Source: Nymphaea colorata
Lineage: Eukaryota > Streptophyta > Magnoliopsida > Nymphaeales > Nymphaeaceae
Direction of reading: 5' to 3'
Assembly: GCF_008831285.2 (NCBI RefSeq)
Contig: NC_045149.1
Location: 21,095,035 to 21,159,034, forward strand
DNA length: 64,000 nucleotides
The first letter of the stretch is position 1; each line of letters begins with the position of its first letter. Below, piece after piece: positions 1 to 12,526 of this stretch. The notes beneath the pieces are model-generated. The model was given only the letters and a program-made list of their open reading frames with translations, was not told the origin of the DNA and did not search any database. The position numbers and the translations under genes are program-made.

Positions 1-281
1 GCGCTGTTTATTATGCCATAACTGAAAAGAGTCTAGCATGCAAATATTTCTTTGGTTGCCGCCCATTAAAGCTTTAGGCTTGCAATATCTGTCTTTATCT
101 ATTTGACCTTATCCTTTTTGGATTCAATTAAGCAAATTTTCTATTTGTATTCCTGCGTGTATTTATTCATTGAATTGGATTTGCCAGGTACTTACCGACT
201 CTATATGCGGATACTTGACCAGAGCTTTTTCACTTAAGTCTACAAATCTAGGACTTGCTAGTGCACCTGAAGCTTCTTACA
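1..281 (+). other. 5' flank or leader of the CSLD gene
   Basis: This stretch holds no coding frame and runs directly into the CSLD start codon at 282. It is AT-rich with pyrimidine-rich patches. A tttgccag followed by gtactt near 181-190 could be the end of a leader intron, but without transcript data that is only a possibility. The promoter probably lies outside the window. Confidence 0.4.
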
Positions 282-3200
282 ATGGCTTCTGATTCTTATA
301 GAGATGCTAGGGTCCGTAGACTGTCTGAGGACATGGATTCCCAAATGAGGCCTCCACTAGCTCCCGCTGTAACATTTGCCCGTCGAACTGCCAGTGGCAG
401 GTATGTCAGCTATTCCCGTGATTCTATTGAACTTTCTGGTGACCTCGGCAATGGAGATTATGCAAACTATACTGTACACATACCACCGACTCCTGACAAT
501 CAACCTATGGATCCCACCATCTCTGCCAAGGTTGAGGAACAGTATGTGTCTAATTCCATATTCACGGGTGGTTTCAATAGCGTTACCAGAGCTCACCTCA
601 TGGACAAAGTCATTGATTCAGAAGCCCAACACCCACAGATGGCTGGAGCTAAGGGATCATCCTGTTCTCTTCCTGGTTGTGATGGAAAGGTCATGAGTGA
701 TGAACGTGGGGTTGATATATTACCATGTGAATGTGATTTCAAAATTTGTAGAGATTGTTATATTGATGCACAAAAGAATGCCGGTGGCATTTGCCCTGGT
801 TGTAAGGAGCCATATAGGGCTGAATTGGAAGAGGCAATCTTGGAAACAAATCGACCGCTTTCACTTCCTCCTCCTCCAGGAATGTCAAAAATGGAAAGGA
901 GATTGTCAATGATGAAATCTACAAAGTCAGTACTTTTGAGGAGCCAAACAGGGGATTTTGATCATAATAGATGGTTATACGAGACAAAGGGGACATATGG
1001 TTATGGGAATGCTTTCTGGCCCAAAGAAGGGGGAGCTGGAAATGAGAATGATGGGACAGAGGCATCACCTCCGGAGCTGTTGAACAGGCCCTGGAGACCA
1101 CTTACTAGGAAGCTGAAGGTTCCTGCTGCAGTTCTCAGCCCTTATAGGTAAATGAATTCTGTCATGTTCCTTAAATCCTTGTTTGTTTTTCCATGTTATT
1201 CTCCTACTTTAAGGATTTTTTGGGGATCACCCTTTCTTGAGAGAAAAAATGAGTCTGTAGTGTTAAGATTTGACAGTTGAATCTGTCACATGATATTCTT
1301 TTTGCTCTGTGAACTCTATTTTGTTCTGTTTTCCATATGCTCATAATGGAATTTGTTGCATGAGTAGAGACACTTTAATAGTAAGGGAGCTATCGTGTTG
1401 CTCTTCCTGTCTTTCTTTTTCTTTTTTCTTATCCAGGTGGACTGCTGGCAGCGAGCTGCCAATGTGGCCTTATTCTTTTGTTCTTATTTTGATTTTAATG
1501 AATCTTTGAATAATCTGAAATTTCACTTCCAATGCTATCTTGTAGCTGGATAATGCAGTACTTGTGCTCTTTCCCGTGAAACATGAAAACTGATGCAGTT
1601 ATTTTTCTTGACGAAGAAAAATTGGCCTTTTCCTGTATAATTTTGCATGTTTGTCGGGGGGGAAAATAGATATTCTGTTTCTCCAGAAGATGCCACAATT
1701 TATTCCATGGATCCTCATTCACTCAACATGTTCATAGAACACTGTAATTGTCTTGTTCAAGAATGGCATTTTATCTGATTCTGTTGATGCCTCTAATTTT
1801 TTTTTTCCCCGTTAACTACAGGCTTCTCATATTCATCCGTTTGGCTGCTTTGGTACTCTTCCTTACCTGGAGGATCAAACATCCAAATCAGGATGCAATT
1901 TGGTTATGGGGAATGTCTGTTGTTTGTGAAATATGGTTTGGCTTCTCCTGGCTCCTCGATCAGCTACCAAAGCTCTGTCCTGTAAACAGAGCCACTGATC
2001 TTGCAGTTCTGAAAGAGAAGTTTGAAACACCAGGGCCGGACAATCCAACTGGAAAGTCAGACCTCCCAGGAATCGACGTATTTGTTTCCACTGCAGACCC
2101 TGAGAAAGAACCACCACTTGTTACAGCAAATACCATCCTTTCCATTCTGGCTGCCGATTACCCTGTTGAAAAACTTGCTTGCTATGTTTCTGATGATGGT
2201 GGTGCACTACTCACTTTCGAAGCCATGGCGGAGGCAGCTAGCTTTGCTAACCTTTGGGTTCCATTCTGCCGAAAACATGATATTGAGCCAAGGAATCCAG
2301 AGACCTATTTCAACTTGAAGCGTGATCCGTACAAGAACAAGGTCAGGGCAGACTTTGTGAAGGATCGCCGTAGGGTGAAGCGTGAATATGATGAGTTCAA
2401 GGTCCGGATCAATGGACTGCCAGATTCTATCAGGCGGCGTTCAGATGCTTATCATGCAAGAGAAGAGATTAAGGCTATGAAATTACACAGGCAGAAAGTT
2501 GCTGCTGCTGGAGATGATGATGTGAGTGAACCTGTAAAAATCCTGAAAGCAACCTGGATGGCAGATGGCACTCACTGGCCTGGGACGTGGACGACTCCTG
2601 CTCCTGAACATTCACGAGGTGATCATGCTGGAATTATTCAGGTGAGAACCTCCTGATCCGTTGAGTTGTATAGCTTATTGTTTACCTCGTGTTTTCAACG
2701 GAAAATTGCATAAAAAGTTATCTCCATTTCATCATTGATGTATTGACCGGCTCCAAAGCTGATGGAAATATGTTGCTTCCCTGTATAATATTAAATCTTT
2801 TCAATAAAATATTGAATGACATTTTCTTAAATAGCAAATTCTAGATTTTGTTACAAGCTTGTATGCTCAAGCGTTCACAGATATTTATAGTATGTTGGTA
2901 TTCTTGTCTTTCATTTAGTTTGAATTTTCATGGCGTCTGAACTTTATGGATCTACAGGTGATGTTGAAACCACCCTCGGATGAGCCGCTGAGGGGTGTTG
3001 CTTTGGAAGAGGACAAGCCTGTAGACTTTTCTGAGGTCGATATACGTCTACCACTTCTTGTTTATGTCTCTCGCGAGAAGCGGCCGGGCTATGACCACAA
3101 CAAGAAAGCTGGTGCCATGAATGCCTTGGTTCGTGCTTCTGCAATCATGTCCAATGGTCCCTTCATCCTTAACCTTGACTGTGATCATTATGTTTACAAC

Positions 3201-4715
3201 TCTCAAGCTATGAGGGAAGGCATGTGTTTTATGATGGACAGAGGTGGTGACAGAATCTGCTATGTTCAATTCCCGCAACGGTTTGAGGGGATCGATCCTT
3301 CAGATCGGTATGCCAACCACAACACAGTATTCTTTGATGGCAATATGCGTGCGCTCGATGGCCTTCAAGGGCCGGTATATGTGGGTACTGGCTGCTTGTT
3401 CCGGAGGATGGCTCTCTACGGTTTCGATCCACCCCGATCCAAGGAAAGGACTAGCTGCTGCTGTTGCTTCCCGAGGCTTAAGAGACCAAAACCTTCTGCA
3501 GTGAGTGAGGAGAACCGTGCATTGAGAATGGGCGACTCCGATGACGAGGAATTGAGTGTGTGCCTCAACCCCAAAAAATTTGGAAACTCATCCTTCCTCA
3601 TCGATTCAATTCCAGTTGCTGAGTACCAAGGGCGTCCTCTTGCTGATCATCCTTCTATAAAGAATGGGAGGCCCCCTGGTGCACTTACAATCCCCCGTGA
3701 CCTTCTTGATGCTTCCACTGTAGCCGAGGCCGTGAATGTTATATCCTGCTGGTACGAAGACAAAACAGAGTGGGGTCAGCGGATTGGATGGATCTATGGT
3801 TCTGTTACAGAGGACGTTGTTACTGGATACAGAATGCACAACCGGGGTTGGAAATCTGTCTACTGTGTAACCAAGCGCGATGCATTCCGTGGCACAGCAC
3901 CGATCAACCTGACCGATCGACTCCACCAGGTGCTTCGATGGGCTACTGGTTCGGTGGAGATTTTCTTCTCCAGGAACAACGCTCTTCTTGCTAGCACGCG
4001 CATGAAGTTCCTCCAACGTCTTGCCTACCTCAACGTTGGGATCTATCCTTTCACTTCCATCTTCCTCATCGTGTACTGCTTTCTGCCTGCATTGTGTCTG
4101 TTCTCCGGCCAGTTCATCGTGCAGACCCTCAACGTGACCTTCCTTGTCTATCTGCTGGTGATCACGCTCACACTATGCATGCTTGCCGTGCTAGAGATCA
4201 AGTGGTCGGGGATTAATCTCGAGGAGTGGTGGAGGAACGAGCAATTTTGGTTAATTGGAGGAACCAGCGCACATTTGGCTGCGGTGCTTCAGGGTCTTTT
4301 GAAAGTGATTGCAGGGATTGAGATCTCATTCACGTTGACATCCAAATCTGCCGGCGACGACGTAGATGATGAGTTTGCTGATCTCTACGTGGTGAAATGG
4401 ACATCATTGATGATTCCGCCGATTACCATCATGATGACTAACCTGATTGCTATCGCGGTAGGTTTTAGTCGGACCATATACAGCGTGATCCCACAATGGA
4501 GCAGGCTTCTGGGAGGAGTCTTTTTCAGTTTCTGGGTTTTGGCTCATCTCTATCCATTTGCTAAGGGGCTCATGGGTCGGAGGGGCCGGACCCCGACCAT
4601 TGTCTTCATCTGGTCGGGCCTGATCGCCATCACCATATCCCTGTTGTGGGTTGCCATCAAACCACCTTCTTCGGCAAATGGACAAATTCCATCGGGGACG
4701 TTCCAGTTCCCCTGA
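282..4715 (+). CDS. CSLD: Cellulose synthase-like protein D, three exons
   Basis: Exons are 282-1147, 1822-2641 and 2958-4715; all junctions are GT-AG and stay in frame, giving 1,147 residues, the usual CSLD length. The family are GT2 glycosyltransferases of the Golgi and plasma membrane that make beta-1,4-glucan or mannan, best known in tip growth (root hairs, pollen tubes) and cell plates. Visible: a RING-like cysteine cluster (C128 to C174, ending CPGC), two N-terminal membrane segments (about 290-345), the catalytic series DDG (D413-D414), DCD (636-638), TED (D848) and QVLRW (886-890), then about six C-terminal membrane segments and the end FQFP. The ATG at 282 is preferred over an upstream in-frame one at 255 because the protein then starts MASDS, as family members do. 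It most resembles the CSLD2/CSLD3 type; paralog assignment needs a tree. No frameshift or stop breaks it. Confidence 0.96.
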
Positions 4716-5160
4716 TTCTTCTCTCTCAGGTGCCTGATTTCATCGGTGGCATCATCTTCCCCTTTTGCTATCTCCGATTCTTTTTCCATCGAAGGTCTCA
4801 CAACAGGTGACTCCTAGAACTCGGCTTCCCTTTTCATGTTCGGTGATCCCGCATTGTACGTTGAATACTTCAACGCCACGCCGGTTTTTGGGGGCTGTTT
4901 GTGAGGAAGGGAGATTTGTATAGTTGGGGGAATTTTCTTTTACTTTTTTGATAATTATGATAGGCTTGTAGATGAACCCATACCTTTATGCACTTGTCAT
5001 TTTTATCCCCCTCATCTGTGTCTTTATTCTTAGTGATGGTTACACTTGATTTGAACAACAATGGGGACTTTTCGATGGCTCTTGTTTGGTTCTTGTATTC
5101 GCATTACGAGGGAAAAGGCTCTTCAATTTTCATATTTCTTTCAAATAAAACTCATCTTAC
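4716..5160 (+). other. Probable 3' UTR of the CSLD gene
   Basis: T-rich sequence follows the stop codon and an AATAAA hexamer sits at 5144-5149. Plant poly(A) signals are loose, so the exact end is not known. Confidence 0.4.
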
Positions 5161-7378
5161 CGCAGAATGTCACGGTTTGATTTTGAAGCTTGGTCTATTT
5201 CTAGGGGAAGCTTGGTGTATGTCTGCGGTCGAAGAGGTGCCGGTTCTGTGAGCACAAGTTTGGTGTATCTTTGAGGGTCAAAAAGCTGCGCTCATGGGGC
5301 CCTCAAAAGGTCAAGGATCGGCTTTCATGTCTCGTAATGAAAAAGTCCATGGCAGAAGAAATTTTCGAGTCGTGAAAAAACATTCATGTTAACGGCATAT
5401 CGTCAAACATTTCAACATAACTTGATGTGCAGATTCACTTGATGTAGGCTTCTTTTGTTTCTCCGGCTCTCCTATCAAATCTATCATTTTGTTCACAAGA
5501 ACACAAAGGCTACATTGTGTAGGGTTCATTAGTAAACATACTTCATCTTTTCTCCATGTTCGCTTTGAAGACATTCATGTCCCTTATAGAACTTCACGTT
5601 TCCGTCAAATTTCACATGCACTTCCCTTTGCACACCGAAGGGCTAGAAAGAACAAAACTGATGAGGCAGATGGGGGGTCCAATAAGATCACATCTTGGGT
5701 ATTCCTCATTAATGGCCTGCCTATTCACAGGGGAGCTTAGCATCTATATTCTGCTCGTTCCTCAATGGATTCTCCAGCGGGAAAGAGACGTTGAGGCCAA
5801 GCTTTATTCGAATTTCAAAGATGATACACATGAGTCTATGACAGAGACAGATGATGATGATGCTACTCAAGGAATGGTTCCTTCAAAGGATTTTATCAAG
5901 CCAAACTTGCCTACATCCTGATGTGATGAGTTCAGAAATAAAATTTTCTGCTATAAATGATCTTTTCAAGTTTTCTCTCCTGGAAAACTATGTGGCATCA
6001 AGCAAAAACTATTGATTAAAGAGAAAATGGTGATCAAGCAGAAGAACATGAGATGACCTTACGTTATTGACTAATCAGGTTTTATATCATGATATAATCA
6101 AAGGGTAGATACGATCTCAAAGATGTAAAACAGTTACTTGGAAATTATTCAAAAATTCTACGCTCCCCCGTTTTTTTTTTTTTGATAGAATAGACAGAGC
6201 ACACCTTTGTTCTGTCCCCCGTTTTGCCAGAGCCAATTCCATGAGAAGCACAATAAAATGCATTTCTTACCCCAGAAACTAACTTTTCAAATGAAATTTA
6301 TAGAGGAAAATGTGAATTATACTATGCGAGGGTCTGTTCTTTGTAGCAGTAGCGACTGTGGAGGACACCATCGTCCGGGTTCCTTGCACAACCACTATTG
6401 CAGGGAGTTCAGAACTGGTTTTTCCTTCTATTTCTTCTAGACAACTTATCCTTCATCGATGGGCAACAGACGAATTCATTCCTGCATTCCTGTGTTTGAT
6501 AAATGCCTCCCCTGATCGCTTTCGTAACATAAATCCATTAGAAAAGCGTATCTAAAGATCGGCAATGTCGAATAAAACAAGCCCTCAAATTCATACCCTG
6601 ACTTCTAAATCAACGTCGAGTGTGACTGGGACCAAAATATGGTGATGCTAAGTGAAAGATTGGATCAGATTTCACCTTATCACTGATTAAGAATTTAAGA
6701 CCCAAAACTGAAGACTCATAAATTTCGCCATTAAAATGTCATTGATGAACTCTGGATTAGGTTGGGTTGACTTCCAGTATTGTTCTGTATTTTGGGTTGT
6801 TGAAAATCAAATCTAAATTGGATGCTCTGCATTCACAGTTCATCTTGCCAGATCTAAGATACTTAAGGAGAATCTAACTCAAACTCTCTCTCTCTCTCAT
6901 ATATTGCACTTAAGATCCTTTAATTTTAATGTTTTAAGCTGTTTCCGGCAAGATTTGAGCATGTAAATATAGTTCACATAGTAGGTCTCACAAAAACTTA
7001 CTTCTTAAATCTCTGTTTTTAAAAATTAACTTCATGATCTTTGTTCTTTTTTTTATCCTTATCCAGATGGATAACATCTATAAGGTCATTCGTTCCCAAT
7101 AATTTAAAAAAGTTCAAGAATTTCGCCGCACTAGCACATGGACTTTGTCCACAAGCCTTGAAGCTGCTGAGGTCGATACCTTCAACTCCCCTTTTTTCAA
7201 ACGAGGCTAGCTGCATGACAAAAGGACTCAACATTTTAAAGAATATTTTATCTAATCTCTGACCTAAAATTTAATCAAATCGACATGCTAAGACGTTGAC
7301 AAGCCATCTCGAGATTTTTCTATAAATTGTTTGGTTAGATGATTCCTGACCGAGTAAGCATTGCCCAAACAAGTGGGT
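5161..7378. other. Intergenic, no gene recognised
   Basis: Only short open frames occur. One at 5556-5921 (+) is 121 codons with an acidic end, but it has no recognisable domain. A short CT run lies near 6884-6898. I see nothing else that can be named. Confidence 0.5.
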
Positions 7379-7728
7379 ATGAAGGAGTCAGAAAATGAAT
7401 GCTTTAATTAGGAAATGAGGCTTCAAAGGATGAAGCTTGAAACATTTACAAGCTAAGAGGAAGCAAGTAGGAAGCGATCGGGCAGCTGCTGGTAGGCGGC
7501 CAGTTTCAATTTTGAATCTTAGAGGCATCTGATAAGGACAACTCAAGAACAGAGAGAATCAAAGATCGGCTGACTGAAACCAATGAAGATTTCTATTTTG
7601 TTATTTCCTTTTTTCTGTTGTATCTTCATAATTATCTGTTGTAACCTTCTTTTTATAAATAGATTCTTTGCTCTTTTGCATTCATACATTTCAAGAGACT
7701 TTCTCCTCTCAATATTGTTTTCCCTTCA
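7379..7728 (+). repeat. Putative 5' LTR of a copia element
   Basis: The end at 7728 (...CTTCA) directly precedes a primer-binding site. A TATA-like ttataaata lies at 7652-7660, about 70 bp before the end, as in copia LTRs. The start is tentative: TGAAG at 7379 would pair with the terminal CTTCA as short inverted ends. No matching 3' LTR was found in the window, so the boundary cannot be confirmed. Confidence 0.45.
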
Positions 7729-8039
7729 TGGTATCAGAGCCCACTGCCAATAGCATCGACATGGCTTCATCTTCCTCAATGACTCAGTGGAATGCAATAG
7801 TCGCGTTGGTCTCTATCAAGCTGGACAAAGACAACTATCAGATGTGTTATAGCCAGATCGAGTACACAATGATTTCTCAAGACCTACTTCAGTTCGTTTA
7901 TAGATCATTCCCTGCCCCTGTCGAACGCAGCGACAAGGATGAACTAAATCCTGAGTTCACTGCATGGAGAAAGCTCGATCAGTTGGCATTGAGCTGGATC
8001 AAGTCCACTGTCACGCAATCTGTTCGAAATCTCGGATGA
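7727..8039 (+). pseudogene. Truncated Ty1-copia gag N-terminus
   Basis: The open frame after the primer site encodes a serine-rich start (MASSSSMTQ) and then a KLDKDNYQM block and an FTAWRKLDQLALSWIKST block. These match the N-terminal part of copia Gag proteins, where LxxxNYxxW and W-D/R-LS motifs are conserved. The frame stops at 8037-8039 after about 100 residues, far short of a Gag-Pol polyprotein. No protease, integrase or reverse transcriptase follows, so this is a 5' fragment of a dead element. In an intact relative the product would form the virus-like particle. Confidence 0.75.
7729..7740 (+). other. Retrotransposon primer-binding site
   Basis: The 12 bases TGGTATCAGAGC are the standard plant copia site complementary to the 3' end of initiator methionine tRNA. 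It is followed within 30 bases by a gag-like reading frame, which supports the call. Confidence 0.8.
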
Positions 8040-8879
8040 AATACTCCTCGTGCTCACCTAAAAGTAGGAAACGATAATCAAAGTGAGTACCGAGTAGGAA
8101 ACACATCTAAAAGGGTAGACAAAACTTGTGCTTTTATTACCCAAATGCTTAGTACATACCACTTGAAGGTTATCAGTAATAAAAGTCATATTAGAAGAAA
8201 AATATAAATGTAACCTTCTATAAGATGGACAATGCATTTTTCATAAATTGGCAAAAATGGGTATTTGATGAAGTTTCAGGTTTGAAATTGATTCTACATA
8301 TTTTGTTCTTATGTCTCTGGTTTGGACTTGAATTCTCTACATATTTAGCCTTTCTACACATGCAAACTACAGTCAGCAGCAAACGAAAGGATAGAGGAAG
8401 CGATCTATGAAGCAGCATGAAGCGGACTACATTAGAAAAATTCGGGGCTTTGGTGTCTGTCTGTTTGTTTCTGTTGGAATTCATGCATGTACGAATGAAT
8501 CTCAAATCAAATAACGGTGATTGTAATCTCCGACGGGTCAAACCAATACCTAGTCTTAGTATTGTCATCCAAACACTCTAAAAGTGATTTGTAAACGCCA
8601 ACATGCATAACATAACTAGTTGGACTGTCCGATTGATGAAAATCCAGTCATAAGTTTGATTCCTATGAGCAATACTCTTTAATACCATAAATTGTGGGTG
8701 TCCTGTACTCCAACCAGTGAGTGTCATGCTCTCAACATAAGTCCTGAAACAGCCTTGATCCCGAAGTTGGAGGGGAAAAGGGAGGAGGAGAGGTTGAGGG
8801 GAGGGCTTGAGCACTTGTTAAAAGTTTTTGATGCCTTAGTTTTAAGCTTGGGCATCCAGCTCGTGTATCTGTGATCAAG
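8040..8879. other. Intergenic, nothing recognised
   Basis: AT-rich sequence with short frames only. Neither strand shows a domain I can name, and the copia similarity stops at about 8040. Confidence 0.45.
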
Positions 8880-8885
8880 ATTAAA

Positions 8886-9076
8886 AAAACCGGCAAGAGC
8901 CGGCCTGATAATGTATCGGGCCAACCAAGGTCGGCCCGATTAATTTCTTATATTTTTTATTTAATAATGATATATATTTTATTATAACAAATTATTTTAT
9001 ATTTAAATTATTTTTTTTTTAACCGGGTCAGGCCCGGGGCTTCGGGCATCGGGCTGGCCCCGATGGCCCGGCCTAG
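8886..9076. repeat. GC-rich arms around an AT-rich core, MITE-like
   Basis: Two blocks dense in GGCCCG/CGGGCC words (8896-8940 and 9022-9074) flank an AT-rich core of about 80 bp. The arms are partly inverted to one another (ccggcc, cgggcc, ggcccgatt against cgggc, ggcccgg). This layout is common in plant non-autonomous DNA elements. I could not find a clean target-site duplication. Confidence 0.4.
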
Positions 9077-9820
9077 TTAGTTTCCTTCATACACTTTTTA
9101 ATGCATGTAAGGTTGCAAAATAAGATACTTTATTTGTCAAAGATTACAAAACGAGACCAGTTACGTTGATATTGGTATGGCGATCATAGTTGGATATTGT
9201 TTACTCCGCATTATTTGGTTGACCCCTTTGCTAATGATCAGGATATTGTTACGAGCAAGTAATGAATGTTTGGAAACGAGCCTGATCCATTGCTCAACAA
9301 CTCTGCCGAGTAAGCCCACTGGCCCAATAAAATACGCAACTGAACAGCTCCACCTAACTCCTCCTAATTACTCACTCCCTAGATGTTATGTTTATAATGA
9401 AACTTTTTTTTTTTTTTGGGTAGAATACTGCTCCCCAAGGGGGGCCAAATTGAAATGCTTTCCCATCCATTAAAAATGAGGTGACATTCACACACCTACT
9501 CACGTACATATATACAAACAAATATAAATTATACAATAGACAACTTAGATCTTATATAGTTCCGAAAAATCAACCATCATAACTTTCTCCACATCAAGTC
9601 AAAATTTTTTTACATTTATATTTCTAGGGCATCCCCAAAGGCTTATGTTGTACCAGTAGTTTAATATGTTCGAAACAACAATTTTTGTTGGTTTTAACAA
9701 TATATTTAAATTTTTAGCTGTTCAGCAACATTTTGTTGTTATATACACATACACATATATATACACATTCGTCTATCTTACCTCTCAATTATGCTGTCCA
9801 AATATCCTAACATAACTCTA

Positions 9821-9913
9821 AATGCATTGAGCTGCATGTATGAGAGGTTTGAATTGAGGGAATATACATATATAAATGCATTGAGCTGCGTGTATGAGAA
9901 GTCTGAATTGAGG

Positions 9914-9928
<15 letters not shown>
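9821..9928. repeat. 54-bp tandem duplication
   Basis: Two copies (9821-9874 and 9875-9928) share aatgcattgagctgc and tgaattgagg with a few substitutions. The second runs straight into the AT microsatellite. Confidence 0.8.

Positions 9929-10005
<77 letters not shown>
9916..10005. repeat. Compound (AT)n(GA)n microsatellite
   Basis: An AT run from 9916 to about 9982 joins a GA run from 9983 to 10005 without interruption. Confidence 0.95.
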
Positions 10006-10988
10006 GAAGGTTCAATCTTTGTGTGACCAGTGGCTAAAATCTCAAAAATTATTCCTCTACATTCGTATTAACAAATTATATTGCACCAACTATTTTTTGT
10101 GGTTTATTGTTATATATGGTTTTTTGGATGATGAAGTTTTAAATTTTAATCATTAGGAAACTATCTAGAGTCATTTAATCATCTAATTAAGATTGTCTAA
10201 ATGGTTAAAGAAAAGCAAGAAGAAAAATATGCAAAATATTAGATAACGAAAATGATTATCACTTTTTTTTCTTCATCTTGTTAACTGTCTATTATATTGG
10301 ATTCAACGGTATAGATTAGATGGTTGTGTAACTTTGAAAAGCTAGAATCACAATTTATTTTCATATATTATAAAAGATAAAAAAAAAAAATCATATAAAG
10401 TAGTTGGAAAACCTTCAACAAAGCAGATTGTGATTGGATCACCAGTTCAGTGCCAACCAATTTGTAACCAGAATCTCTAACCAGAGCAATAGCAATAATA
10501 GATGGAATCCCGCCCTCTAAACCCGCGCATATCTGTATAGAGATGATTCGTCCACGAGTCAAAGTGCGGGTCCCACATGTGCGATGATGTGTCAGAAGTC
10601 AATTGGATAACGATGCTTGGCGCTTGTGGTCCCCCCCTCCCCATTCTTCACAGAAAAAAAAAAGAAAAATTGCCACGTCATCAGAGGACGAAGCGTATGC
10701 ATATAAATTATGGGGGCTGCCAGCACAGTTTCTGGTATAGCCACGTGGAAGCAGTTGCGGGAATGAGTCTCGGTCAATGTGGGGACCACCGGAGCTGTAT
10801 GCCTCGGCAGAGCGATCCGTTTCCTCCAAGCTTGACCCTTGGCATTGCTGATGACGAAAATGCCCTTGGATGGCTGCGTAGGACCTCTTTGTTTATACTG
10901 CGTCTAATCTCTTTGTTTATTTTACACTGTTTTAAATCCGCTAATTATATATTATCTTTTTATATACATCTTTTACTCTTGTTGTGCC
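10006..10988. other. Intergenic, nothing coding recognised
   Basis: Short frames only. A palindromic G-box CACGTG lies at 10742-10747, about 1.8 kb upstream of the XTH start. It could be regulatory, but at that distance it may be chance. Confidence 0.4.
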
Positions 10989-11088
10989 GCCTCCGGATGC
11001 TGCACTTGGGTCGAGAGACTTTGTTTCGCAGCGTAGTTGCCTCCGGATGCTACACTTAAGTCAAGAGACTTTGTTTCGCAACATAGTC
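10989..11088. repeat. 50-bp tandem duplication
   Basis: Copies at 10989-11038 and 11039-11088 share ctccggatgct and agagactttgtttcgca at a period of exactly 50, with several substitutions, so the event is not recent. Confidence 0.85.
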
Positions 11089-12419
11089 GGACCCTTCGGC
11101 ATGTGTAGATTCTCACGGAATCAAACTAAAGACTCGCTTGAATCTTTTGTGTTTTTCCTAAATTATTTATTTTTCTTTTTTTTTTTCGCTTCAATTTTAT
11201 ATTTTGAGAAGCATGAGCCCTTTCTCTCATAAGTTTATGGCTCTGCCACTTTAATATAAGTAGCAAGTCTGGTGACAGCAATTCATTTTCTTTTTACTTA
11301 TTAAGTTTAGGCATTCCCTTTTGCTTTGAAAGCAACGCTTCACCTGCTGATAAGTCCAAGAGGGGTAGTTTCAAGTTAAGGTGCTGTCGGGAGGGTATAA
11401 TGGTAAACTCAAGGTAAGAAGGATTTTCTTGCGCTGGTGGTTTGGTCCAAATATTCCCTCGGTTGTTGCCCTACCTTAACCACCTTCTCCAACCACACTT
11501 TCGACCTAATTATTTTTCTTAAAAAGTTAAGAAAAGGATATTTAATTTTTAACTAAAAACTTAGCAACATAGGTCTTTTTTTTTTTTTTGGTAATTAAAA
11601 TTTTTCTAAGTCAAAGGCACTAGGTCAAACGATCCGTGGGGTGACGCCCCTCATCTATCATAGATGGAGCCATGCCTTGCGGTCAATAGGTCGGTTTCAG
11701 TTGACGAAGCAAGCCCAGTGGGTCAGAACCAAGAAGGTTGAGTTCAGTATCACTAAATTCGAATTCGAGAGTTTAGGTTTTATGTCCTAAACCAAATTCA
11801 AACTTAAAGAGTGTAGTTTAGTTAGTTGGCTTGAAAGGCACGTATATGACATACTCACAATTTTTCTTAGAGTGTAAACGATGATACTCAGTATTATAAA
11901 AATGTAATGTCTGAGTTTTCAAAGCAACCACAGAGGATCACTAAATCCTAACACCTCCCACATTTATATAGAATTACATTGGATTCCACTCAATTATTAA
12001 ATTTTGCTATAAAATTGCATGTCGAAACTAAGTTGGATTAATAATCAAATTCAGTAATCCATCTAAACAAATTAAAAGTCAGATCCAGAATGATATGTAT
12101 CCTATCCATAAAAGGCTTCCGTTACCGAAGCAAGCTGGCCGCGGACTTGGAGTACCAAAAATACCCACGCTCTGAGCTCGATTTATGTCTTGGACAGCCT
12201 CTCCCTGGTAATCGCTTATAAGGACATTTTCGTCTCTAAACAGAAGGAACCTAATCGGGGTTTTGTCCAGCTAATTTCTGATATCTAAAGAATACGTCGA
12301 ATTGTTTTAATGGCAGCTTACGTCCCCAGGGATTCCGAAGACGAAAGGGGAAAAAGGAGAAATATGAAATGGTGGCAGCCAGGTCATCCTTCTTCCACTG
12401 TACTCTTCGTTCTTCGCCG
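11089..12419. other. Intergenic, upstream region of XTH
   Basis: No coding signal was found. The last 300 bp become less AT-rich toward the XTH promoter; the rest is AT-rich with homopolymer runs. Confidence 0.4.
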
Positions 12420-12426
12420 TATATAG
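12420..12426 (+). promoter_or_regulatory. Putative TATA box of the XTH gene
   Basis: TATATAG lies 101 bp upstream of the chosen start codon, which would leave a leader of about 70-75 bases. The spacing is normal for a plant gene. No transcript confirms it. Confidence 0.45.
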
Positions 12427-12526
12427 GAAGGGCAGACGGCGGAAGGACCAGCGAGAGAAAGACGGCGTAGTTGTGAGAAAGAGAGCTATATTGGCGACGC
12501 TTTCTGGCTTCTCCTGCACCTCGACG

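Noticed and set aside
255-281. Upstream in-frame codon start at 255 for CSLD
   Set aside because: It adds nine residues before MASDS, the start typical of CSLD proteins. The codon at 255 also reads TTG (cttgcta, near 254), not ATG.
1875-4801. Many minus-strand and alternate-frame open frames across the CSLD exons
   Set aside because: They are shadows of the coding strand and have no domain of their own.
9791-10156. Open frame with runs of Ile-Tyr and Glu-Arg
   Set aside because: It is only the translation of the AT and GA microsatellites.
12473-12526. Upstream in-frame extension of the XTH frame from a GTG codon
   Set aside because: A plant nuclear gene is expected to start at ATG. The ATG at 12527 puts a good signal peptide at the N-terminus and gives the family length.
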